From assembly GCF_932526225.1 (NCBI RefSeq), contig NC_064045.1, forward strand, positions 12,146,442 through 12,210,441: 64,000 nt of DNA, given 5' to 3'. Within the stretch, counting starts at the first letter, position 1; each line of letters opens with the position of its first letter. The notes beneath the pieces are model-generated. The model had not been told where the DNA came from. It saw only the letters and a program-made list of their open reading frames with translations, and did not search any database. This document shows positions 54,057 through 64,000 of the stretch, in pieces. This stretch comes from Nematostella vectensis (Eukaryota > Cnidaria > Anthozoa > Actiniaria > Edwardsiidae). The position numbers and the translations under genes were made by a program.

Positions 54057-57000
54057 TTATATACAAACTTCCCACAAGTGCAAGATATGATCATAAAATG
54101 AACATGTTGCTATAATAAATTCTCTTGACGTGTTTGTGTCATCATTATTCCCCCTACATGCAGCTTTATTTGCTAAGTTTTTGTAACACCAATCTGCACC
54201 ATAAGCAAGGACTGCATTTTCAGTGTAAGATGTAGTTTTTTTTAAGCTGCAAGAACCTTCAAATAAAAAAAAAGAAATTCAGCCTCAGCTCTGCAAAAGT
54301 TGGATCTCAAATACAGCATTCAAAACTCATTAATTATTCAATATGTGGATGTGGTCACTAGGGTGGGTTCTAAAGCTGATAAACTACTTCTTGTTATTAG
54401 TTTTATTAAGTAAATACTAATGAAGTTAGCCTTGGGAGATAACAGTTCCAAACAAAAACAAAAGACATTGAAATAAGTGTACGAATAATGGAAGTCCAAA
54501 CACATTAACACAATTTGAATAAATATTGCAAGACTTATCTGCTCTTTTACAATGTCACAATCTAATAAACTCAGAGATTTCACTGGTTGTCATTCAATAT
54601 CGAGGTTGTCTACTTGTATGGTTAAACAGGGAGTTAAACCAGGAAATGACTATTGCAAATTAATGGGTTTTAGATGTAAATAAGTTCCAGAATCTGATGC
54701 TATGATGTAACCTATTTCTGCTTACAACATCAACCCAACATTCACTTACCTTGACAATTGATGAATTTGAGAATGTGGTAACCCGAGTACATTGATGCAG
54801 TCAGCATGTGGTTACCAGTGACTGGGTGCCATTTAATTCTCCACACCCCTCCTCCTGGGGATGCCGAGGTCAGGGGGGTCCTTCTGTTCCTTGTGTCCCA
54901 AACTAAGATTTTTTCATCATAACTGAAAAGAGAGAGCAATATGATGTAGCTTAATTTTGTGAAGTGCAGGACCGTCCAAAAACAAAATTGCATTACAATG
55001 GGTGGTAGTCTAGCTTTTCAGATCAAGTTTTTGTACTTGAGAAAGTATCAGGTATTTTTTTAAATTACAAGATTTTTCCTTTGCTCTTTTGGGTTTAAAA
55101 TTTTTGGTTCCATCACATCCTCCCATCTCGATCATTGTCTTTCATGTTTTTCACCTAGTACCTTCAATAAACAACATTCTATGCAGGTACCTGCTATGTT
55201 TATCATCGAGTACCTTCCCTGATCGATGTAGCCAACTTTACCTGCCGGTAGCCATGATGTGCTCATGTACTGGATTGCACTGTATGCTACTCACACCCAT
55301 TTCATGCCTGTCAAAATAATGCACAATTATGTTTTGATGAAACTTCATACTCAGTCTCAGTTTACAGTTCAGTTGTCAAGGTTACAGACACACCCATCCC
55401 CCTCCCCCCCATGACACCTATTTTGTGGTTGTTTTAAGTGAGTGTTATAAAGTGGAAACAAGGCTTTGTATGACAACAATGTATGTTTGGACTTGAATGG
55501 GAAGCCTTGTAAAAAGCACCCTGTCTTACATTAATCTTAGTTTGTGAATAAGTCCCTAATTCAACTGCAAGGAATTATAGATACACTATCTTTAATCTAC
55601 AGTCAAGCAAATCACAATGACTAATAATACAAGGACACAGCAAACAAGAAAACTAGAAACCACAAACAAGCAAAAATATTCACCTCTTGCTGGTAAATAT
55701 AGGATTGGTGCAGTTAGTCCTTGTGTCCCACCCCCTGAGGAGACAGTCGTCACCACCTGTAATACCAATACATGACGTACCGACTACATGTTTTGACAGG
55801 TTGGAGAGAGGCAACATTGAATCATGCAGCGTGGGTGACTCTAGGAGGATGTAGATTTTGATTGGCTTAGAGGTGCCAAGGATGAGATTCAATTGAAAGA
55901 AGCAGCAAATGAAGGGTAAACACCCAAATGTAAGTGAGAATCATTAAAGGTAGAGCTAAAGATCAACAAGACAAAAACAAAAGGGTTATATCAAGTGTAG
56001 CCAAGAATCCAATGCACTTGTTAATTATGTGTTATAACACGTTCAAAACAGCCAAAGACTTCATAACCTATTATTGTCTTGATAGGAGATGTCATAAGAG
56101 AGCTATAGCTATACTAAGTCACACCATCAGGGACACATTTTAAATTGATTATGTACTGTAAACACACCAGAGTAAACAACATTATGTGACCATCTGTCAA
56201 AGGCTGCAATCCATGCCTCATATCCATGGGCTGCCCACTGTGAGATTTGACGGGTTTCCCATGATCCTTCGGAACACTGCAGAAGGGTCAGCTCACCCTT
56301 TGAGTCGCTTACCACACAGGTCAGAGTACTACAACACATAAAAGGACTTTAAAGGGTGTTAAATGTATTGAATTAATTGGGACCTTACAGATGATGGTAA
56401 TGATGGCAATGACGATGATGATGGTGACAACAATAATGATGGTGACAATGATAATGATTGTGGTGGTTATGTTGCTGCTGATGATGATGGTTTTGATGGT
56501 AATGATAATGATTGTGGTGGTGGTAATAATGGTTATGGTGATAGTGATGATGGTAATGATGATATGATGGTTGATGATGATGATGAAAGAAGGATATGCT
56601 GATGGTGCTGTTGACGACAAGGCTGTTTAAAGCTGCAACATCAAGGGTACAATGATCAGGCCCCTAGCCAATACAGAGGGTTCTGATCAACCATTCTACC
56701 CAACTGGGATGTTCACTCCTGAATAAAGAATTGAAAACTACTGCCAGCTAGGAGGAAATACCTAAGATACCTCAAATACCTAAAAGCTCATAAGCTAGCA
56801 AATTGGAGTTCAAAGGTGGAAATAACTGTAATGAAACCCTTTATCGAATAATGATGATGAACAAATATGCTAAAGAACCTGTTACCTTTGACTGTGGGAC
56901 CAATCAAGTGACAGACATATCTTGTCCTGTCCAACCGTACTGGAGTACTCCTCAATGCCAACCCCCTAGGAAAAATTGAGAAACATAAAAAAGAGCTGAA

Positions 57001-58045
57001 CCCTTAGTGACCAAGGGGTTTGTTTAGTAGATCTTTTTAGACTTTTATGCATGTGTTGTGGAATTTACCTCATCCCTTGATAATGTTAATATTTTTAATT
57101 CAGCTTCAGCACTCACAGCACCAAGGACAGCTTTATTATTCACAGGAACTCTGTACCTGAAAGCAGTTCTGTCTTAGAGTTAAACCATACAACTGTTTGG
57201 AAGCCACAATCAACCATATACACAGTTAAACTGTATTTTCAAACATGTGTTGTTGTCATGTCTAAAATGCAGGCTCCATTTACAAGTACATAAAGAAGAT
57301 AGAGCCTTGTAAACAGGGGGAATTAGTGGAGGTGGTGAGGCAAATAAAAAAATGATAATAAATAGCCACATACAGGATATTTCCCTTTGAAAGACTGAGA
57401 TTTCTGAGGCTCTGAAACACCAAAACCTTTAAATTTACTGCAAATATTCTCAACCTTCAGACAGTTACTGTACTCCGAGGTACGTTTCTATCTTTTTTTG
57501 GGGGGAGGGGGGGGCAGAGGGCACCTAACCCCCCCTATAAAAATTATAATGCTGCAGGACAGCCCCCCCCCTCCTTTCTCCTGACACCTCTTCTATGCCG
57601 CAGTAACTGTTTCTTTAGCACCACCAAAAATCTTTTTATATTAAATAATGCGATTTTCAAAATCGCTCCTGAATGACACAGAATTTGGGACGTACCACTT
57701 TGTGTCCAATATACCCGCTCCCTGACAGTAGGAACCTTGCTTGGTTAAACTTCTGAAAAAAAAAATCAAAGCACAAATAACTCACCTTTCATTCCAACTA
57801 AATTTAAATTATTTTCAATTATCTCACTTTAACTGTTCGAGCTGATATAACTGGATGTCTCCAACTCTCCGGCCAAATTGTGAGACGTTGTCTTCGCCCA
57901 AATGAGCAACTTGTTTTTGTCCCCCTTTCTCTATCAATTGGTAAGTCCCACACACTAAGAACTCCTCAAATCCCTCGATAGGGCACCACTCTACTGTATC
58001 TGCATGGTAGCCAGTATCTCTAGTACATAAGGTTTTATAAGACAT
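54057..58045 (-). CDS. DPH7: Diphthamide biosynthesis protein 7 (WD40 methylesterase)
   Basis: Nine exons (minus) keep frame: 58045-57828, 57752-57696, 57156-57069, 56965-56886, 56328-56168, 55756-55684, 55307-55242, 54922-54750 and 54256-54057, for 371 residues. The WD40 propeller shows family landmarks: DTVEWCP near the start, ILDTKW, ICLSLDWS, HGYEAWIAAF, GGDDCLLRGWDTR, FTSKRHEMGVSSIQ, SYDEKILVWDTR, GGGVWRIKWHP, LAYGADW and IATCSFYDHILHLWE. DPH7 removes the methyl group from the diphthine methyl ester on the eEF2 histidine so that amidation can follow. It is shorter than the human protein because a C-terminal insert is missing. It diverges from GET4. Confidence 0.93.
56380..56595. repeat. 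GATGGT/GATAAT microsatellite in DPH7 intron 4
   Basis: Imperfect array of GATGATGGT, AATGATGGT and GACAATGAT triplet-based units, about 200 bp. The minus-strand ITITIII frame is an artefact. It begins about 50 bp upstream (minus sense) of the exon-5 acceptor. Confidence 0.85.
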
Positions 58046-58333
58046 TGATGTGTTGAAACTGAAAGTATAACACAAAAAGCGTCAGGCATTCCAAGTAACA
58101 TAGGCAACCCACCACACATCGGAAAAAAGAACAAGAGTTTATTTTTATGTCCAATATGAAACAATTAACTACATGATAAAATAGGATGTTCAGGGATCGA
58201 TCTTAACTTTATTTTATGAATTTGATGCCAATTGTACAAGTAAAATGCTTAATAAATGTTCGGAGCTTTCCGAAAACAACCCGAAGCTGCTCGAGTATAT
58301 TCGGAAGGTCCCGAGTATTGTAGTGAAAACAAA
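58046..58333. promoter_or_regulatory. Divergent DPH7/GET4 promoter region
   Basis: 288 bp between start codons. An AG acceptor-like TACTTTCAG just before the DPH7 ATG (58050-58060) hints at an additional 5' UTR exon. A palindromic TTCCGAAAA/TTCGGAAG pair at about 58266 and 58300 lies close to the GET4 start. No TATA box is seen. Confidence 0.5.
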
Positions 58334-61300
58334 ATGGCGGCTGTAAGTCGAGGTGGAGGAATTCAGCGTGTTTTACAAAAACTGAACAAATCAATTGAGG
58401 AAGGGAATTATTATGAGGCTCATCAAATGATAAGAACTTTATACTTTAGGTGGGTAATCGCAGAAGATTTTGTTTGTGTCCTTTGTATTTCCTCTCTTGA
58501 GGTAGAAAATCGCTACTAAGCACTTTTCGAAAAAAATTTTTCCCCTCTCAGCCATTCAGTAAAGAAAACCTCTCAGTTTCAGTTTCTATGAAGAAACCGG
58601 TCACGTCAGTGTATTCTACTTTGGCATATCTTTGAGCTGTGATTGTTGTTGACTTTTGGTTGTTTTTCTTAACCATATACTTTGGTTGTTGGTATTTTAT
58701 GTCTACCACCACGATAAGATTCATCTTTATTTTCATATTGTTTTCCTTTAATTTAAGTCATTTATTTTGCAATAAATTAAGTATAAGTTCCGTGTATTCC
58801 ATGATTTATTGCAACAAAAGAATTCGGTTTTGTTGTGTTTAGTATATATGCCTGCTAAACAAAAAGGATGATAACCATTTGTGACAATTTACAGGAAACT
58901 ATGTCTAATCTAACATCAATACTCGGACATTCTGTAACAAAAGACAAAGACAACATAACTACCAAAACATTTTCCATATAATTACTATAACTGAATAAAT
59001 AAGCGCCCCTCTCTTCTTTAGTGTACGACTCTCTTTCTTTAGTGTACGACTCTCTTTCTTTAGTGTTCCACTCTCTTTCTTTAGTGTACCACTCTCTTAG
59101 TGTCCCAAGTCAGTAACGTCTATTGAGCTTATTTTGGGAGGCGCTTACTAAATTTTCCCTCTTAGGCAAGGCGCTTACGCAATTTAAGTTGATCTTAATT
59201 TTCCAGGATGCCACCTGGTGTGTTTGTTTTTTTCTGGGGGGGGGGGGGGGGGCTGCCACCTATGAACAAGCAGAGCCACTGATTTACTTGTATATTATTT
59301 ATAGGTACACATCACAGAAAAAATACCAGGATGCTATAGAATTACTCCATAATGGCACCTTGCTATTTTTTAAATACAAACAGGTAAGAACAGTAATAAA
59401 ACACAACTTAACGATACCTTAGACCCAAATGGCTCCATTTCAAGTCAATTGTTTTAGTGTCTAATTCATTCACTGGATTCTGCCCCTGTTGCATTTAAAA
59501 ATGTTGAGGATGAGATGGGTTTTGGTTAATCAGCATTACAATTTGTAAATTATGTCCTAATACTTGTCCTCTCCTATATTTGTGGCAGATGGGGAGTGGG
59601 ACAGATCTAGCCATGTTGATGCTGGACTGCTTAAAGGCTGGCAAAGACACAATAGATAGTGAATGCTTACAGAAAATTATCAGTATTTTTAAAGCATTTG
59701 ACCCAGAAGCTGATACTGATCGGCAAGAATTTATACAGAAGGCTTTAAGGTAAGACAACATAGAAGCATTCACTTAAGGGAAAGCCTTGATAACATGGAT
59801 ATTACGTGCAACAAGATAAGTAAACAGAGAGCCAATCATTTAGGAAGATACAGTACCTTGATGGAAAACCTAATCACATTTGTTTGATGGGGCGTGCTTG
59901 GTTTAAGGCAGATCCAGACAGCATGATTTAGTGATAAATTACTTTCCTGCAACAGAATAAATCAATACCTCAACTTCGCAAAACATGACAATCGTAGCAC
60001 CCACCTTCAAGTGTGGGACATACAGTATCTGACAAAAAACATGACAGATGTAATAGCAACAAATAGAAAGTATTGTAAAAAAGATAGAAGAAAGTGGCTT
60101 TTATCAGTTTCAGTATAAATGAAAGCAAAAAGCCCATTTGTCTCTGGTTCTTTGGGAAGATTTTCTTCTAGTACAAGCTCAGGATATGCTATTTTCTACA
60201 TAATATTATGTTTAGTTTTTATAACAAACTTAGTTGTTTGATCAGAGGGCATGCAAATTGTTAATCTGAAAGCACTTCGTATATATGCTTTTTTAGCGAA
60301 AGCAGTTTCTGTGTTTTTTAGGATAACAGCAGATAAAGATCCGAGTCAGAAGTTTGGGAGTACAGATCTGCATCACATGTGTGCTCGAATATACTGGCAA
60401 GGTTAGTGTTGTCACTAAATATACTGGCAAGGTTAGTGCTGTCACTAAATATACTGGCAAGGTTAGTGCTGTCACTAAATATACTGGCAAGGTTAGTGCT
60501 GTCACTAAATATACTGGCAAGGTTAGTGCTGTCACTAAATATACTGGCAAGGTTAGTGCTGTCACTAAATATACTGGCAAGGTTAGTGCTGTCACTAAAT
60601 ATACTGGCAAGGTTAGTGCTGTCACTAAATATACTGGCAAGGTTAGTGCTGTCACTAAATATACTGGCAAGGTTAGTGTTGTCACTAAATATACTGGCAA
60701 GGTTAGTGCTGTCACTACAACGTTCGTTATTAACACCACAAGGTCATCATTACACAATATTATCTGAACCAGGTTTCTGTTTTGCCTTTGGTAATTTAAA
60801 GCAAGAACATTTTTGCTAAAATTCAGTGATTTTAGTGACTGTAGTATCCCAGAGGATGTATTCTGATACAAGCAGGACAGAGGATGGGCATTTTTGGGGT
60901 GGTATTACCTAGCTTATCAAATAAAGACTAAAGAATTGGTGATATCGAATAAAAATTTACAATCAAACTGTAAAACAACACAAAATTAGTAAAATTTGTG
61001 AAATTAGTATTTGGGAATATTAAAAAAAAGTCTGGTGTATTTTGGGTATCAAGTTGAGTGTCATATTCTATTAAAAGATATGTTTCCTATCTTTTTTTTA
61101 TGTATTGTCAAGCTACTGTAATAGTATCTCAGTTTAGTATGTACGCAAACTCTTGTTAAAGTGGACATCATCATCACAGTCACTTCATTATGAAAATCAT
61201 TACCATCATGGTAATCAAAATCATTACCATCATGATAATCAAAATCATTACCATCATGATAATCAAAATCATTACCATCAGGATAATCAAAATCATTAAC

Positions 61301-63958
61301 ATCAAGATAATCAAAATCATTACTATCATGATAATCAAAATCATTACCATCATGATAATCAAAATCATTACCATCAGGATAATCAAAATCATTACCATCA
61401 TGATAATCAAAATCATTACCATCAGGATAATCAAAATCATTACCATCAGGATAATCAAAATCATTACCATCATGATAATCAAAATTATTACCATCATAAT
61501 AATCAAAATCATTCAAATCAGGATAATCAAAATCATTACCATCAGGATAATCAAAATCATTACCATCATGATAATCAAAATCATTACCATCAGGATAATC
61601 AAAATCATTACCATCAGGAAAATAAAAATCATTAGGGGTAGTGATGGGTACCTCGAAGTTTCAAAAGTCTCTCAAAAATTTTGCAAAGTCTCAAAATTTC
61701 TGCGTTTTTTATGCAAGTCTTAAAGTCTCGTTTTTTCCCAAATTTTAGGGGTGTCGGAGTCTTGATTTTTTTACCACGGTCTCGGAGTCTCAGATATTAA
61801 ATTGCAATCTCATAATTTTTGTTAATGCAATCTGTTTTATGTTGTTAGCATGCAACTGGTTTCCGTATTTGTTAGGACACCAGAAAAGCTCGGCCTAAGA
61901 TTCTGAAACACGGGCCTCGCCCCCCCCCCCCCCATCCTCAGGCATGTCTTGGATTTACTTATCGCTTCCCCTCATTATAATCTCTACTCAATTGCTGTTT
62001 CAATCCCAATAATAATTTGTTTTTGTCTTGACAGAAAAGAATTATGGCGAATCCAGATATCATTTCTTGTATACTCAAGATGGATTCCAGTGTGCTTCCA
62101 TGCTTGTTGAGTTTGCTACAACAAAAGGCTTCAAGTCAGAGCAGGATCTGTTTGTCACACAGACAGTTTTACAGTATGTGTTGTCCAAACTTATCCTTAT
62201 ATAAAAGGGTGGTAAAGGGATTATGATTTCAAGTTGAAAAATATGTACAACTGATGATAAGAAATTGAGCGTTTCGTTGATAAGTGTAGGTAGTACGCCT
62301 TTCATGAATTTTCCTACATTGGGTAGGAGTATCTTCATATTATTTACACACTATACTAGAGAACAACATTTTTAGGAAACAACTGTTACAAAAATTAATA
62401 TTCCCCCACAAATGTTCTTTGTTGAAACTATTTTGAAGAATTGAAAATATTTGGAATAAAACCCATCCCTAATGTGCATCTCTGTAAAAAGGCTATTTCT
62501 GAATTTTACAACGATATCAGATAGAGTGTTATTTCAGATAATTTTAATCTTCTTTCAGATATCTGTGTCTTCAAAATTCTTCTACGGCCAGTATAGTATT
62601 CTTCAAGTTTACAAACAAGCATCCTGATTTCTCAGGGCCACCATTCCAGCAGCCACTTTTGAACTTTGTCTGGTTACTACTCATGGCCATAGAAAGGTAT
62701 GATACATAATATGAACTTTGTCTTGGTTATTTCTTCTGCTTACTTGTCTCCAACTTGCATGGCTAATTTACCATCTCTTGATGGCAGGAGATATTTTTAT
62801 GTACAAAATTCATTGCTTTACTAGACAAACATAAATATGGCCGAAAATCTAACAGCTCTTTTAACCTTAAACAATTGTTATCCCTTGAAGTTTTTTGTCA
62901 TGTATGTGAATATATGGCACACAACCTTTAATTCATCTTACAAACATCATCATCATAAAGGAGAATAAATTTAAATTCAATCTAAATATCCTCATTGTTA
63001 TGTCCCCAGACAAGGGCCTCTCAGCATGTTCACTGTTCTCTGTGAGAAGTACCAGCCCTCAATAGAAAGAGATCCCACGTATAAACAAGTAAGCATTCCT
63101 GGCTAAGCTTTGTTCTTTTTCTCAACATCTTGAGAGAGTAGCTTGGCTTTGCTCACCTCTTGTGTTTTTCTTAACAGTATCTTGACAGAATATCTAAACT
63201 TTTCTTACCTCTTGTGTTTTTCTTAACAGTATCTTGACAGAATAGCCCAACTTTTTTTTGGCTTGCCGCCACCACAGCCAACCGGCCTCCAGGGGATCAT
63301 GGGTAATGTTTCATGACCTTTCCAGTTTCCAAGGATCTGGGCTAACTTCACAGGATGATAAAACAAGCCTGATTTGTTTTCTATTGTTTATTATTATTGC
63401 TTGAGTCAAGAAAGCAGTTTAAAGACACTGATGATTTTAATCTTACAAACTTTCCTTGGGCCAAGTAATGTTTAATTTTTCGTAGCCTGCATATACAGGT
63501 ACAATGCTGTACAATGACTTCGTGAATGGGTGACATGCACTAAGAAATCATTTGGCTTTTGGGGTAGCAAACTCTTGCGCGCCCCAGGCTTTTGGCTGTA
63601 AGATCACTACAAACAAGCAAGCAAACAAAAGCAACTTATTCTGTGCTAATGAATCAGCCAGAAGGTTTCTATGGCAAAAGATTGTATTTTTTTGTCACTC
63701 TCTGGCTTGATGGCCGAAGGCATTTCTGTTTTTGTCTTGGCATGAAGTTTTCTACTAAAAAACCATTTCATTTCTTTGAGCAAATTGCCTATTGCCTCTA
63801 CTATAAAAGATAAATTTAAATACTGAATGGTATACCATGCCTGTCCTTCACAGCTTTTACCTGACATGTTTTTTTCTTTTTTTTTTTCAGGAGATCTTGT
63901 ACAGAGTTTGTTCAATGACACACCCCAGGCTGAATTAGAAGGCGAAGATGTCGACTAA
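58334..63958 (+). CDS. GET4: GET4, tail-anchored protein targeting factor
   Basis: Nine exons in frame: 58334-58449, 59305-59383, 59589-59749, 60322-60401, 62035-62173, 62559-62696, 63010-63088, 63230-63302 and 63891-63958, for 310 residues. The start MAAVSRGGG precedes the helical-repeat signature [20 protein letters not shown]. Later landmarks are [74 protein letters not shown] and [17 protein letters not shown]. With GET5/UBL4A and BAG6 it hands tail-anchored proteins to the GET3 ATPase in the cytosol. Introns 1, 4 and 7 hold repeats built from splice-site-like sequence. The last exon encodes an acidic tail (ELEGEDVD). Confidence 0.95.
59000..59105 (+). repeat. 20-bp acceptor-like tandem repeat in GET4 intron 1
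   Basis: Five copies of CTCTCTTTCTTTAG|TGTACGA-type units; each has a pyrimidine tract ending in TTTAG, like a 3' splice site. The real exon-2 acceptor is 200 bp downstream at 59304. Confidence 0.85.
60391..60720 (+). repeat. 30-bp minisatellite spanning exon-4 end and donor of GET4
   Basis: Eleven near-identical 30-bp units of ATACTGGCAAGGTTAGTGCT plus GTCACTAAAT. The first unit includes the last 11 coding bases of exon 4 and its donor (CAAG|GTTAGT). Two units (first and tenth) read GTGTT. Each unit therefore repeats a usable 5' splice site with its exonic side. Read through in the exon frame, GGT TAG gives a stop. Confidence 0.95.
61185..61635 (+). repeat. 24-bp minisatellite in GET4 intron 4
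   Basis: About 18 copies of AAAATCATTACCATCATGAT plus AATC, with ATCATGAT alternating with ATCAGGAT. The unit is a multiple of 3, so frames on both strands stay open (MIIKIITI..., YHDGNDFD...). Not coding. Confidence 0.95.
63145..63235 (+). repeat. Tandem 52-bp duplication of the GET4 exon-8 acceptor
   Basis: ACCTCTTGTGTTTTTCTTAA-CAG-TATCTTGACAGAATA occurs twice, with acceptor AGs at 63177 and 63229. Only the second continues into the conserved [11 protein letters not shown] coding sequence. Using the first adds 52 nt and shifts frame. Confidence 0.93.
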
Positions 63959-64000
63959 GCAAGGAACTGAATTGTAGATATTTATAATATAAAAGATGCA
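63959..64000 (+). other. Start of GET4 3' UTR
   Basis: The window ends 42 bp after the GET4 stop codon. No AATAAA is visible before the end, only AATATAAAAG. Confidence 0.6.

Noticed and set aside
54338..54583. 81-codon minus frame as the DPH7 C-terminus.
   Set aside because: It has no WD features; the exon at 54256-54057 supplies LAYGADW and ATCSFYDHILHLWE in the right phase.
60293..60871. Frames of 137-192 codons over the GET4 intron.
   Set aside because: They read the 30-bp minisatellite; the real exon uses another frame and stops at the repeat.
61061..61723. YHDGNDFD and KIITIMII repeat proteins.
   Set aside because: They come from the 24-bp intronic array; both strands are open and there is no start or splice context.

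Overview
The window is animal nuclear DNA, most likely from a cnidarian and probably an anthozoan such as the sea anemone Nematostella. The evidence is compact intron-containing metazoan genes, a replication-dependent histone cluster with 3' stem-loops, and LTR and Penelope-like elements typical of anemone and coral genomes. The assignment is an inference; no organism marker is present.

Layout. (1) 0.7-5.7 kb: one copy each of H2A(-), H2B(+), H1(+), H3(-) and H4(+), every one followed by the histone stem-loop. (2) 10.2-14.85 kb: a TOP-like, apparently non-coding snoRNA host gene. Its introns carry at least ten box C/D snoRNAs: two identical U14 genes, three tandem copies of a 28S guide, two single 28S guides, one guide of unknown target and two copies of another. 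(3) 17.36-26.29 kb: a TRAF adaptor gene (RING, TRAF zinc fingers, coiled coil, MATH) whose second intron holds a decayed Ty3/gypsy-type element inserted in a tRNA-derived sequence. (4) 26.3-35.9 kb: gene-free and rich in minisatellites, with an inverted, decayed duplicate of the 3' half of the TRAF gene. (5) 35.9-40.4 kb: a six-exon TPR + JmjC oxygenase gene. (6) 42.25-47.71 kb: an intact-looking LTR retrotransposon on the minus strand with one 1631-codon ORF and identical LTRs. (7) 48.0-52.25 kb: a class IV-like histone deacetylase gene (minus). One intron holds a truncated Penelope-like element with a GIY-YIG coding remnant and a canonical hammerhead ribozyme. (8) 52.41-52.97 kb: an intronless ARF-type GTPase, head to head with the deacetylase. 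(9) 54.06-58.05 kb: DPH7 (minus, nine exons), head to head with (10) GET4 (58.33-63.96 kb, nine exons).

Functionally the host genes are mostly housekeeping: chromatin (histones, HDAC, JmjC), ribosome biogenesis and translation (snoRNAs guiding 18S and 28S rRNA, DPH7 for the eEF2 diphthamide), membrane traffic and tail-anchored protein insertion (ARF, GET4), and signalling (TRAF). They are not an operon; the pairs H2A/H2B, HDAC/ARF and DPH7/GET4 look like shared divergent promoters.

The least ordinary signals are the nested duplications of the snoRNA array, ribozyme motifs in retroelement remnants, and several tandem repeats that grew out of splice sites (TRAF intron 5; GET4 introns 1, 4 and 7). 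All splice sites and rRNA targets were read by eye; rRNA matches rely on remembered conserved rRNA sequence.
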